DNA of 64,000 bases from Scylla paramamosain (Eukaryota; Arthropoda; Malacostraca; Decapoda; Portunidae). The DNA is taken from contig NC_087186.1 of NCBI RefSeq assembly GCF_035594125.1, positions 1,688,728 through 1,752,727 on the forward strand. Direction: 5' to 3'. Below, piece by piece: positions 50,326-61,589 of this stretch (within the stretch, counting starts at the first letter, position 1; each line of letters opens with the position of its first letter). The notes under the pieces are model-generated. The model was not told where the DNA came from. It ran no database searches and saw only the letters and a list, made by a program, of their open reading frames with translations. Both the position numbers and the translations under genes were made by a program.

Positions 50326-51820
50326 GCTTGTACCTTGCCTAGTCAAACTTTTTTAACTCTGTCCGTCAACTTCTTGGTCATTGTCTTTTAGAGATTTTGG
50401 TGAAACTTTTGCTTAGACATACCAAAAACGTTTGATAAAGCATAGCACAAAGCTTTGATTTTCAAACTAACCAGCTATGGCTTCTGTCCTTCACTCTGTA
50501 ACTTCATCTCGTTTCCTTTCTGTTGCTACTGTGGTAGACGGTCACTGTTCTCTTAAATCTATTAACAGTGGTGGTCCTCAGGATTCTGTCCTGTCACCCA
50601 CTCTTCTCCTTTTATTCATAAATGACCTTAACCAAACTTTCTGTACTACCCGCTCCTACACTGATGATACCACCCTGCACTTTTCCACGGCATTTCGTAG
50701 ATGTCCAACCTTTCAGGAAGTAAACAGTTTATGCAGGGAAATCACATAACGCCTGAATTCTGATCTCTTTAAAATTTCTGATTGTGGCAGAGAAAACTTA
50801 GTATTGTTCAATGCCTTAAAAACTCAATTCTTCCATCTATCAACTTGACACAACCTTCCAGACAACTATCTCTTCTTCTTCATTGACACTGAACTGTCTC
50901 CCTCTTCTACACTGAAAATTCTCGGTCTGTCCTTTATTTATTATCTAAACTGGAAACTCCACACTAGTATTGTTCATTGCCTCAAAACTCCATCTATTAA
51001 CTCGACACAACATTCCAGATAACTATTGCTTCTTTTTCAATGAGACTCAACTGCCCCCCTCTTCTACACTGAACATCCTCGGTTTGCCTTTTACTTATAA
51101 TCTAAACTGTAAAAGATATCCTCGGTCTGTCTTTTACTTATAATATAAACTGGAAACTTCACGTCTCATCTCTAGCTAAAAGACTTATAAAGTTAGGCGT
51201 TCTGAGATGTCTCCGTCAGTTCTTCTCACCATTCCAGCTGCTAACTCTGTATATGGGCCATATCCATTCATGTATGGAGGTATGGAGTATGCTTGACATG
51301 TCTTGGAGGGTTCCACTCATACCGCTCTTTTAGACAGGGTGGAATAAAAATCTTTTCGTCTCATCAACTCCTCTCCTCTAATTGACTGTCTTCAACTTCT
51401 TTTTCATTGCCGCAGTGTTGCACCTCTTGCTATCTTCTACTACTATTTTTATGCTAACTTCTTTTCTGAGTGTATATCTTCCCTCCTCCTGTGTGCTAGC
51501 TGCACAAGGCTTTCTTCTTTCTCTTACCACTATTCTGTCTATCTCTCTAATGCAAGAGTTAACCAGTATCCTCAATCATTCATTCCTTTCTCTGGTAATC
51601 TCTGGAACTTCTTGCCTGGTTTTGTATTTCCATCTTACTATTACTTGAAATGCTTGAAGAGGGAGGAGGTTACAAAACACTTATCCTTCAATTTTTGACT
51701 ACCGCTTTGGACCCTATTCGGGGACCGGCATCTCAGTGGGCCTTTTTTTTTTTCTTTTTTATAGGATTCTTGTTGCACTTCGCAGGTGACCCTCCTACAT
51801 AAAAAAAAAATAAAAAAAAA
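50326..51820 (+). mobile_element. LINE-1fam copy H, 5' truncated, internally duplicated
   Basis: Starts at 'gcttgtaccttgcctagtcaaac' in the RT region and ends in a cctcctacat-A tail directly at the BEL LTR. Readable: INSGGPQDSVLSPTLLLLFINDL (motif altered) and TDDTTLHF (YADD altered to TDD). The segment at about 50780-50960 is partly repeated at 50966-51108 and again at 51116-51160. Confidence 0.88.
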
Positions 51821-51821
51821 A

Positions 51822-52467
51822 TGTATAATTTAACACCCCAAACGAAACAAATAACTTACAGTGTCGACCTACTCCCTTGGGCAAGTTGCAACAGACATCA
51901 ACATCACCCCTGCCTTGCCTCCAAAGTCTGTCCTTGGCACCCAGCACCCATCATATGTTGCCAATCGTATCAACATACGAGCAACTTTCCATGTTCACGT
52001 CTCAGCACTAGACAGGAGCAGGGAAGGACAAGGCGCGGTGTCGGGGATCATACAAACACTCCCGCTACCCACAAGTGAATAGGGCAGAGATGACTCCCAA
52101 GATGCGCACCTGCGCCCCGAATACTAAATAAATGTTACAACAGATATCTTATATTCAGAATAAATATATTGTACCCAAATCAATGCAATAACCATATAGT
52201 AATGGACAGAACAACCAGATATTGTTAAATGCGTAAACCCAAGTGACAGCAGTCATGTGCAACTATAACCTTGCTTAGTATTTTATTATAAGGTGTCAAC
52301 AATTATAAATCACACTATATAATACTGTGTAACAGGGATAAAGTTCATGTAACGTAAATTATACACTGATGAATCAATCCCTTAACAACATAAATTATAC
52401 ACATATCAAACCATCCCTTAAAAATTGTAACAAGCCGTCCCAATAATCATTATGTAATAATGATACA
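51822..52467 (-). repeat. BEL/Pao 3' LTR (646 bp)
   Basis: On the minus strand it begins TGTATCATTATTACATAATG and ends GGTGTTAAATTATACA, so TG...CA ends are intact. It matches 58432-59080 along its whole length, with about one base in seven different by eye. An internal start-site or polyadenylation word was not assigned. Confidence 0.9.
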
Positions 52468-52475
52468 CTCCCCTA
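52468..52475 (-). promoter_or_regulatory. BEL polypurine tract
   Basis: Minus-strand TAGGGGAG directly precedes the TGTATC start of the 3' LTR. It is where plus-strand DNA synthesis would be primed, and its position fixes the element's orientation. Confidence 0.75.
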
Positions 52476-52589
52476 GCAAATTTAGCCAACCATCACACCA
52501 TCTCTCAAGGGGACGAATTGATTATTGAATTTTGTGTTCCACTGGGAGAAGAACAGATATTCTATGAGCAGATCTATTAAAGACAAGAT

Positions 52590-54710
52590 CTTTTTTTACC
52601 AACACGCTTACAATCACCCTCTGACTTGTATCTCAGCTTAACATCTCTAACCCAGTTGTCCTTATTGTTGTCAACGGATATCACTTCTGCTAATTTCCAA
52701 TGTCCTATCAATGCATTATCCTGGAAAAAACACAATATCTCCAATCTTTAGACTCCTGTGCTCTACATGCCACTTTTGGTGAATCAAGAGTGTTGGAAAG
52801 AAGTCCCTGGTCCAATTTTTTTTTTCAGAAAGATTCAACAATTTTTCGGTTGAACGCAATGCGGTATCCATAGTCAGCTTACTCTCTCACTTACTTTTTC
52901 AATTTACGCCCCAAAGGTAAGCCTTCCTGAGACTTTCTGATTGTTCCAGTCTGCCATTATCGTCCTCAGCTCTTTTTTGGCAGACGCAAATTGAATACCA
53001 TGGTCTGAAAACATTTTCGATAGATGCCCATAATATGGAACAAAACCGCTTTAAGAAATTCTTTAGTCCCATACCCTTCCACTAAGTCAATGTAAACAGC
53101 TCTCGTTGACAGGCAATGAAAAATTATTACATAATCCTTGCGCTTAGTGTGTCTTTTGACGGTATCCTTGACCATAAAGGTCCAAAGTGATCCAAAGCAG
53201 TATTCATGAAGGAGGTGATGGTTTCAAGTGTTGTGGAGGGAGTTGACCCATTATTTGTTCTTCGGTAACTTTATTCAATCTCCGATAATGAGTAAATTTT
53301 TCTTTAACTGACCTTATAAGTTTGTGGACAGTAAGAATTCAGAATTTGGTTTGTATTTTGGCAAGGCTGGATTCGGTGGTTACTCTCATGCACATATCTC
53401 ACATAACCTTGTGAAAAGATGGTTGGGGGGCAGCAAAATGTACTCATTTTAATTGTAATCGTCTTTAAACCACTTGGGAATACGCTCTCCCACTACGATG
53501 ATGCCATCCTTTTTCAAAACAGGTACCAACCGATGGTAATGATCTATCCATTCTGGATGAAAAGTAGTCTGTACTCGCTTTATTCACCAACACTCGGCTG
53601 TTAATAAATCATCAACGGATTGGGGAACAGAAATTGCTCTAAGGGACCTGTTCTTCTTGGCATTTAGAACTTTACTAATCACCCTCATTAGTTTTTCGAG
53701 GCAACTAAACCTGTTCACATCAATGATGTCCTTAACATTTCCGGTAGACTGGGTGTGCGCGATCAGTGTCTCAATCCGGTCTGGCAACTCTTCTGCTGGA
53801 TCTTTCCGTAAAATCCATTCTTCTACTGGACGAGACTTTAAAATCCCTTGAAAAAGGACAAATTCTATATCCTTCGTAACTTGTTTAGTGGCATCAGGGG
53901 ACTTAACAGCAATTAGGATATCATCCACATAACTGTCCCTTATGATGAATTGTGAAGCCTGGAGGTGTTCATTAACATGCTTTTAATGTAGTATTTTTTA
54001 GAGCTACCATGGCTATCGAGGGATTTGGTTTGGCACCAAAGGGGACACAAGTCAGCACATAATGATCTAGGGCACTTGCCGTCTCAAATTCCTCCAAACG
54101 AATCTATGACAATCTTGATCAAACTCAGACATCCTCACCGTGTTATACATCTTCGAAATGTCACAAGTCAATCCTATCTGATCCTGCGGAATCTCACTAA
54201 CACTCCTAAGAGAATGTCAAATACATCAGGCCCTTTAGCCCAATATTCATTGAGTGCAAGATCCAAATATTTAGCTGAAGAACTGAACACAATTCTGAGT
54301 GGAGTAAACACAGAATCTGGTTTTAACACCCTTGCATGAGACATAAGAAACTGGATATTAGTACTGTGTTATCTCTCTCCAGGACAACTTCCAGGCTACT
54401 CCTCGCTCTACCACATCGTCTGTCTGTGCCTGGTATGCCTCACAGTAATCCGTGCCGCGCTTGAGCTGAGCAGCTTCTTCTCACAAACATCTAGCTTGGC
54501 AATGTTAGAAGAACCATTATTTGGGAAATTCGAGAAGTCCATCATCCATGGGTAACACACTATCCATTGTTTAGAATCATCATCATACTGTAATCCCTTC
54601 GTTATTAGTTCCATCTCACGTTTCTCCTTTAAACTAAAATCCTTGTTCCCATGCATAAAGGTGTCACATTTACTTCCAGATAACTTTGGGCTGCAGGATA
54701 TTCCCAAACT
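52590..54710 (-). pseudogene. BEL/Pao pol remnant: RT, RNase H edge, integrase, DUF5641
   Basis: RT N-terminal part at 54707-54408 (LSLKEKRE-like, YDDDSKQWIVCYPWM). RT fingers/palm at about 54330-54010 (LKPDSVFTPLRIVFSSSAKY, NEYWAKGPDVFDILLGVLV). Catalytic YVDDILIAV at about 53940-53915. The frame then jumps into the post-RNase-H segment (IIDVNRFSCLEKLMRVISKV), so RNase H is deleted. Integrase zinc region at about 53600-53230. Integrase core at 53175-52966 (VIIFHCLSTRAVYIDLVEGY, first catalytic Asp). DUF5641-like end at about 52850-52600 (LKIGDIVFFQDNAL.GHWKLA). Numerous frameshifts. Confidence 0.85.
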
Positions 54711-54739
54711 TTCTACAAAAAAAAAAAAAAGTATTCCAG

Positions 54740-55500
54740 ATCATCTTAGGTCCTTGATTTCGTCACCGGTTCAAAATAGCGATAGTCTTTAACGTTGACA
54801 TGGTTGGTTCGCACATGTGTGTGTGTTGACACGTTCGCAACTCCTAGGGAAGGGTGAGATCCCCTCAGCGCATACCCAAAGGAATTCTTTATCAAATGGA
54901 GGTTGCCGGTACCCTCAATAACCTGTGGTAAAAGTCCACAACGTGAATTCCAATCAATGAATCTATAGTACCATGGTGTTGTCAAAAGTGCGAGCATGCT
55001 GAATTGGAAAAATGTTGATAGTTCACCTCCTCTACCTGGGCTGTAACCTCATCAATTCCGCACGCCGATATACATCACGTATTTCCATCCAAGTCTACAA
55101 GGGATACATTGTACATACGAGAGTTAACAGTCTCCCTTTGGTTACCAGCCTTCTTTATTTCAAGTGTAATTTCTCTCCCGTGCAACCCTAGACATTTAGC
55201 AGAGCCTGTGAGATACTAGAACCTGAATCATAAAGTGTAGTGAGGTGTTCTCCCTTAAAATAAACACTTCCAATCATCAACGATAAAACCTTCCCGGGAT
55301 GCCAAATTGCTAACAGTCCTATGGGAACCTGTTTGCTTACTTCACTTTTACAAGTTTTGGCTGTGTAATGTGCAATGGCGATACACCTGAAACAAACTCC
55401 GTTTTGCTTCAACAACTTGAATTTATCTGTGGCATTCATCCTACTGAAACCATAACAGTCACCTCTCTGATGCGAGTCCGTATCATGTACGCACATCTCT
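54740..55500 (-). pseudogene. BEL/Pao protease and zinc-knuckle region
   Basis: At 55496-55188: CVHDTDSHQRGDC and CFRCIAIAHYTAKTC, a gag-type double knuckle. Then VYFKGEHLTTLYDSGSSIS, where DSG is the aspartic protease active-site motif (usually DSGS/DTGS). The remainder, to about 54750, is the segment between protease and RT (IDWNSRCGLLPQVIEG). Confidence 0.82.
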
Positions 55501-55879
55501 TTCCAATAAGTTTACCTTGACCAGAGTCCCCATTATTTCCTTGCTGAGAGTTTAACATTAAATGTTGAGACAATCTACAATGAGGGACTGAGAGGATTTC
55601 AACTCCTTCAATGTTTTTTATCAAATCACAAGGCTCACCTTTGGTCTCATCTACATGATCAACATCAGTCGTGTTGGATGTTGGTTTATGAATTTTGGAG
55701 CGGATATCAGATTCCAGGTAGATGGACACATTTCTCTTCTTCAATAGAAAATCGATGAAATTTTCCAAAAATACTCTCCGGGTCATCTAATTGTTGAGCT
55801 GTCCAATCCCAGTGAAACCGTATGTCGTTAGGCAAAAGCTTTTCAATCATAGAAATTATATATTTGGACCTCATCTCAC

Positions 55880-56932
55880 TCTCATGTTACTAACCGAGTT
55901 TAGCCTGAAAAGGAACACGTTTTCTTACTCTCCCCGTGTTTCGTTTTCCTTTTAAATATTATCCTTATTTTTATTTATAAGTTAGTATAAGGATTATTTA
56001 CCCATTTTATATCATGTAGCATTATTCTCCACATAATTTAAGCTCTTTATATGTATGTATATAAAAGGGAAGAGATGGATTTGAGGTGGAATGTGTTGAG
56101 GCGAGAGGAGACGCCCGTTTGTGTCTCTTACACCTGAATTGGCGGAATTACAAACCGTCTAGCGGCCCTAAGGGTATTGAAAGGGGCGGCGTTCTCAGGG
56201 GATAAATTCGGGTGTGGAAAGATGATGGAGTGTGTAAGTGGAGACATTAGTGATGTTACGGTATAACCTTGATATCCAGGATCAGGTTGGTGAGTCTTTT
56301 ATGGTACCAAGAGCTCTTGTCCGCCGAAATTTGGTGTTGGTTATGTAACGCTGAGGGGAAGCGTCGGGATGAGAGGCAACCATCTTGTGTTGGGGACTGC
56401 GGTGGTATTGTGGCATCACTGGTGTCTTTGAGGGTGGTGTTGTGGTGTTATTAGTGTCTTTGGGGATAGTGTTATGGTGTTACAGGTGATTTATGGTGAT
56501 GGCGATGTCTTGTGAGGCTTGAGGAGGCAAAATATGGGAATTATTATCTGGTGACGGCGTCTGGGGAAATTCCCGCAGCTAGGGAAAATACTTCAGCGGC
56601 CTATGAAAGTCTAAACGGGATTTATTGCTGTGTGAAGTGACGGAAATGTCATGTATTAATGTGTACTGACTCAATTTGTTTGTGAGTTAACATTATTATT
56701 CATATATATTGTTATTATATAGGATAATTGTGTTTTCTACTCCAACATTGATCTAGTATTGAGGTGATTTCTGGTATGCTGTGCCAAGGTAAGGGTTATA
56801 TGAGAAGATTTAATAACTGGCGGTTTCGGAAAGGTCGGGTAGGTAATCGAAACCTTTAGAAATCCAGACCTTTAAAACTTTCCGGGATCAGGAAATTATA
56901 TATTTCTTAGAAATATAACCGGTATCGTGACA
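55880..56932 (-). mobile_element. Solo LTR (family S) inserted in BEL gag, 1053 bp
   Basis: Minus strand begins TGTCACGATACCGG and ends ..AACATGAGA, matching the copy at 11268-12434 along its length (for example ccttaccttggcacagca.., gtgttccttttc). TCAC flanks it on both sides (55876-55879, 56933-56936), a perfect 4-bp target duplication. The gag frame of the host element resumes exactly after it. Confidence 0.93.
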
Positions 56933-57213
56933 TCACCTTTCGCTCCAACCTTCGGCACGTCTAAAAAGGACCTTTCTATCACATTTATCAGATGAATAAA
57001 TTTTTTAGTCACCTTTACCTACTGGTTTCAGCTTCTTTGGTGCACGATAATTTCAGTAAGCTTAGCTATATTACCATATTTTTCATCGTAGACATATTTT
57101 ACCTCAATCATCGTCTACGTCTTCAACCCACTCTAGGGCTTCACCACTAGAATATGATTTAAGAGCATATAGGTCATCTCCATACATAGGATACATTAGT
57201 TCTGAATAATCTT

Positions 57214-57698
57214 TGTTTTTTTAAGTAGGGAGGACAAAAAATAATAATAATAAATAAAGGACCGACTGAGATGCCAGTCCCCGAATAGGGTCCAAAGCAG
57301 TAGTCAAAAACTGAAGGATAAGTGCCTTGAAACCTCCTTCTTGAAGGCATTCAAGTCATAGGAAGGTGGAAATACAGAAGCAGGTAGGGAGTTCCAGAGT
57401 TTACCAGAGAAAGGGATGAATGATTAAGAATATTGGTTAACTCTTGCATTAGAGAAGTGGACAGAATATGGGTGAGAGAAACAAGAAAGTCTTGTGCAGC
57501 GAGACCGCGGGCGGAGGGTAGGCATGCAGTTAGCAAGATCAGAAGAGCAGTTAGCATGAAAACAGCGGTAGAAGATACCAAGAGATGCAACATTGCGGCG
57601 ATGAGAAAGAGACTGAAGACAGTCAATTAGAGGAGAGGAGATGTTGAGACGAAAAGCTTTTGATTCACCCTGTCTAGAAGAGCAGTATGAGTGGAACC
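57214..57698 (-). mobile_element. LINE-1fam copy I, 5' truncated, nested in BEL gag
   Basis: T-tract, family 3' UTR and C-terminal ORF on the minus strand (CLPSARGLAAQDFL, LTNILNHSSLSLVNSGTPYL in an alternative frame). It sits between two pieces of BEL gag coding sequence, so it arrived after the BEL element. Confidence 0.88.
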
Positions 57699-58431
57699 TC
57701 AGATTTTGATTCCTTGTTTGCCAACCTATTGATTTCTGCTTTTAGACTGAACTTAGTATTTTCAACGTCGACAAGATAAGAATCCTCCTTATCTGGATGA
57801 AAGTCATCGGTTGCACTAACAGCTGCAGGTAACGATTATGAACAGATTCTACCTCACCGAATGCAGCGTTGAGTTGAGCTCGAAGGTCCTGCAGCAGTGC
57901 GACTGAGTCTCCCGCTCTGATCCTGGTCCTCAGGATGTTGGCCTTCCTCGTGAAGGTTCGCTTCGCGGCGGTGCGTTTCTTGGCCAGTTTCTCCATGGTG
58001 CTGCACTATTGAATTGTCTCATCCGAGGTGATGGAAAGGCTCACCTTACACGCGATCCTTTATTGTAGTCGTAGTATTCAAGCTAGGAAGACCATCACAA
58101 TCAACACACTGTACAACACAAATGATAACATGCCAGTCATAGATTATTCCGACAATCAATAAAGAAATATAAATCATCACACTGAACTTTACTGTAATAA
58201 TGCAACAAATACTGAATAAATGAGTTTATAACACTCCTCAAATATATCCGGTCTCAACATCATCCCAGTGAGAAAAATTCCGTGTATAGCTTACTACTTA
58301 ACGACCCTCAAGTGATCAATACGACCGACAATAAACACATTCAGTAAACACAGAAAATTATTGTGATACACATATTTTTGAATAAGTTGGAACACTTATT
58401 GACCGAATAGTCAATTATATATGAACACACT

Positions 58432-59080
58432 AGTATAATTTAACACCCCAAACGAAACAAATGATTTATAGTGTCGGCTTACGCCCTCAGGCAAGTAGCA
58501 ACAGACATCAGAAGCACCTCAGCCTTGCCACCACAGTCCGTCCTGGGCAGACAATACCCATCATATGTTGTCAATCGTATCAATATCCGAGTAACTTTCC
58601 ATAGTCACATTGCAGCACTTGACAGGAGCAAGAAGGGACAAGGCGCGTGGCTGGCGATCAGACAGACAGTGACCTCCCTGCACTTCCGATGCACACAAGT
58701 CAACAAGGCGGAGATGACGCCCAAGTTCCCCACCTCGAATACTAAATAAATGTTGCAACAGATATCCCATATCCAGAACAAATATATTATACCCAAGTAA
58801 ATACACTAACCATATAGTAATAGAACACTCAAATATTGCTAAATATGTAAACCCAAGTGACAGCAGTCACGTGCAACTACAACCTTGCTTAGTATTTTAT
58901 TACAAGGCCTCACCAATTGTGAATCACATTATACAATACTGTGGAACAAGGATAAAGTTCTTGCAACATAAGTTATACACTGATCAGTCGATCCCTTAAC
59001 AACATAAATTATGCACATATCAAAACATCCCTTTTCATTGTACCAAGCCGTCCCAATAATCATTATATAATAATGATACA
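58432..59080 (-). repeat. BEL/Pao 5' LTR (649 bp)
   Basis: Same orientation as the left LTR. The outer end TGTATCATTATTATATAATG at 59080 is intact; the inner end reads ATACT where the left LTR has ATACA. The flanking gtgtgttc inside does not match an obvious tRNA primer site. Confidence 0.9.
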
Positions 59081-59480
59081 TAGCCTATAGTTGAATACTA
59101 TTCTACCGTGTATCGGTTCTATTTTGAGAAATCTTTGCGCAGGCCAAATGCCTCATCTGCCACGAACACAAATGGAAGAGCAGTGGGTAAGCTTTTGGGC
59201 ACAGCAGGTGGCGGTATTAGTAGGTCTTCATTGCAAAGTTTCTCATAAAACATGCTTCACTATCAGAGTTTCGTCCATTTACTCCAAAATCGCACATTAT
59301 GCATTCATACTTAGCATTAATCACAGCCGTCAGGATAAAACTGTGACCATAGTTGTAAAAGTATGATCCACAGTTAGTTGGCGGTACAATGTTCACATGC
59401 TTCTCATCTACTGCTCCCAAGCAGTTTAGAAAGTCCCACATGGTATCATAATAAGGGGGGGAGTTGACGTTGATAATACT
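59081..59480 (-). pseudogene. HARBI1-like transposase, catalytic (DDE_4) part
   Basis: Reads MWDFLNCLGAVDEKHVNI (first catalytic Asp), GSYFYNYGHSFILTAVINA and CDFGVNGRNSDSEA (second Asp). After a frameshift at about 59218 it reads LPFVFVADEAFGLRKDFSK and then IEPIHGRIVFNYRL, ending at the BEL LTR. The order matches the PIF/Harbinger transposase core. The E/D of ADEAF is the third acidic region. It would cut and join element DNA; here it is frameshifted and truncated. Confidence 0.88.
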
Positions 59481-59614
59481 GGGCAGCCGGATAGTGAAGT
59501 TAGGCGTTGGCAATGATGCAGTCGCTGCCAGCGGAGGCAGCCTAAAGAGACTGGAAAGTGATTGGTTGGGAAAGCAAGGAGGGACCGACCTTATATAAAG
59601 AGCTGTGGCGGCCC

Positions 59615-59715
<101 letters not shown>

Positions 59716-59910
59716 GCCAAAAGTCTGCATTACGTTCCCCTTGTGTTACGTTACGACACTAGTCGCCCGCGCTGCCAATACGTGACTGCGTCCCGGAGCA
59801 TGCTGTGAGGAGTGTGCCCTGGCAAGCTGAATCAGTGAGTACCTGACGCTGAGGTGTGTGTGTGACACCTGCTTGGTCTGTTACGGCGTGGATCACTGGA
59901 GGAGACAGCT

Positions 59911-60328
59911 GTGCAGTTTTCGCATCATGACGATGTGGGAGCGTTTTCGCATCATGACGATGTGGGAGCGCTTTCATCATTGAAAAGTAGCAGTGTCTGC
60001 AGTGACAGTGAGAGACCATCAACAACGAGCTCTGTACCGGTAGATTCTGTCATGGAAAGTAAAAGAAGAAAGAAACAGAGACCTTCGACTAGTTCTACGG
60101 AACAGATTCTCACACTCTTTGGAGAGCGCATGCAATCTTCAAGGTCAGAGGGCGAGTTTGATATTGTTGGAAAGAATGTTGCGGCAAAACTCAGAAAAAT
60201 GACACCAGATATGCAACTGCTAGCGGCAAAAAACCCTCATAACTGATGTAATATTTCGCGGTCTCAGCGGCAATCTAACAATAATCACACAATTAAATGA
60301 CTACACCTTCACATCCTTGCCAGCTTAG
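59911..60328 (+). pseudogene. BESS-motif protein of the Harbinger element (second ORF)
   Basis: Open from 59911 to 60246, 111 codons. It is basic and Ser-rich (MESKRRKKQRPSTSSTEQIL). The C-terminal part, DIVGKNVAAKLRKMTPDMQL, is followed by LAAK, typical of a BESS protein-interaction motif. The frame ends early because of an A6 run at about 60228. In the next frame the motif continues TLITDVIFRGL and ends at 60328. A 25-bp tandem duplication (gttttcgcatcatgacgatgtg) near the start adds a repeated HHDDVGA. Harbinger second proteins usually carry a Myb/MADF DNA-binding domain and bring transposase to the ends; no MADF is visible here, so it may lie in a missing exon. Confidence 0.65.
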
Positions 60329-60579
60329 CTGTTTCACCAGTAACTCTTCTTCAATTGTCTGTCAAGTATGAGCAACCTCAGCAGCAGACAACAATAACTT
60401 CCATTTAGATAGTCACACTTCATCTATTTCATGCTACTTTACACATTAGGATAATTGTGTTTTCTTTTTCATATCACAATGTCATTCCAGTAGGTATAGT
60501 GAAATCAATTCTTGATAGTTTTTAATGTTCTCACCAGTTATCACCTTTTCTAGTAACTAATGTAACCTATTGTACTCAC

Positions 60580-61012
60580 CTTCATGTAGTGTGCTTGCAA
60601 TGCCTTTCTAATTGCATTCTGTGTCTCTGGTATAATGCGTCCCAGTCCTTGTGGAGGAATGCATACTGAAAACTTCAGATCTTCATATGCTCAACCCATT
60701 ACCAAGAAGCGGAGTGTAGGTGTCAGCCTCTCATGAAGTCATATGGCCTTGCGCATGCGTGTCTTGCTTCTTAATGAAAGGACTTACTAGAGACAGCTAC
60801 GTCAAATAAGTTTGTTCGTCCATTCTGAGATAATTGAACTAATCTTCTTGCTGTAGTCTCAGCTCCTTCAGTAACTTCAGACGTGACAGTCGGTCCCTTT
60901 TCAGCATCCACTCCTTGGTTCATACTTTCCTCTTTCTCTTCTTAATCTTTTTTAATAACTTGGTCACTGCAACAGCTGCAGTCGCAAATAGGTTTAACTC
61001 TTCCATATCCAT
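60580..61012 (-). pseudogene. HARBI1-like transposase, N-terminal exon
   Basis: Starts MDMEELNLFATAAVAVTKLL at 61012. Next come LKRDRLSRLKLLKELRLQQ and FNYLRMDEQTYLT, a helix-turn-helix-like N-terminus. Last come ERLTPTLRFLVMG, YEDLKFSVCIPPQGLGRIIP and ETQNAIRKALQAHYMK. The end is AAG|GTGAGT at 60580, a good splice donor. Three stops and one frameshift. Confidence 0.82.
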
Positions 61013-61103
61013 AGGAGAGGCTATTATCTTCACTCCTAAACTGAGCGTTGCCTTGAGGCAGGACTGAGTAGTGCGCGGGCGACACCACTCGGCCTGGACG
61101 ACC

Positions 61104-61140
61104 GACTGTTCAGGCGGCCTTAAGGGCCGCCTGAACAGTC
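61104..61140. repeat. Perfect GC-rich palindrome, 16-bp arms
   Basis: GACTGTTCAGGCGGCC at 61104-61119 and its exact reverse complement at 61125-61140 around TTAAG. It lies in the GC-rich end of the Harbinger element. Confidence 0.9.
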
Positions 61141-61245
61141 CGACCTGGCCGGACGCTGGCCGAACGGAGCCAACATGTCAGTGACAGGTTCGTGAGGCGA
61201 CCTCTCCGGCGGCCGGAGGTGGCCTGCACAGGCCGTCTCAACGCT

Positions 61246-61321
61246 CCATACACGCTCAGTTTGGCCTGAACAGTCCTGTGATTTGCGCAGGCGGCCGGAT
61301 AGGCCGCCTGAGCGTGTATGG
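61246..61321. repeat. Inverted repeat CCATACACGCTCAG ... CTGAGCGTGTATGG
   Basis: 14-bp perfect arms at 61246-61259 and 61308-61321, with an inner hairpin ggcggcc-ggata-ggccgcc. The right arm continues into GGGCCC, the probable Harbinger terminus. This suggests a small foldback or nested MITE at the element's end. Confidence 0.85.
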
Positions 61322-61327
61322 GGCCCT

Positions 61328-61589
61328 ATATCTATGCTAGTTACTGGTATGGGGACAATCTATGTCGCAAATATATCTTTGCTCTCGTAAAATACTAAAC
61401 TACAAATACACAATAACAGGCCAATTGGGCAGAACCAGCGGATGACTAACACTGATACTCAGGGGGACAATCTATACGTATCTATGAATAGTCAGGAGAG
61501 AAAATTGTTCACAGACACAGGCAAGAAGGAGGAAGTGAGGCTCCTGCATGGAACCAAAGGCGAGGCGTAGCAAATAAATTTGCTGCTTT
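61328..61589. other. Short region without recognised gene
   Basis: Duplicated phrase 'ggggacaatctat' at about 61352 and 61463. Otherwise nothing recognised. Confidence 0.35.

Larger units (their letters stand above)
55436..57996 (-). pseudogene. BEL/Pao gag (DUF1759) in three blocks, split by two insertions
   Basis: The N-terminus is 57996-57742 (MEKLAKKRTAAKRTFTRKAN, a basic start, then AQLNAAFGEVES) and continues in another frame to the LINE insert at 57698. It resumes at 57213 (YSELMYPMYG and further) to the solo LTR at 56932. It resumes at 55879 (MRSKYIISMIEKLLPNDIRF, HWDWTAQQLDD) and runs into the knuckle region. The reading frame is continuous across the solo LTR when one copy of its 4-bp flank is removed. 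Confidence 0.82.
51822..59080 (-). mobile_element. BEL/Pao LTR retrotransposon with nested insertions
   Basis: Two direct LTRs (51822-52467, 58432-59080) enclose gag, protease, RT and integrase remnants read on the minus strand. A purine tract, TAGGGGAG, lies immediately before the 3' LTR. Nested inside are a solo LTR (55880-56932) and a LINE 3' end (57214-57698). Without those, the element would be about 5.7 kb. RNase H is largely deleted and all genes are frameshifted. The right LTR abuts a Harbinger transposase reading frame; the left LTR abuts a LINE poly(A). Confidence 0.92.

Noticed and set aside
53419..53604. Plus-strand frames across the BEL element (also 54025-54339, 51821-52082, 58471-58749)
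   Set aside because: Antisense to the BEL coding direction or within its LTRs; no domain.
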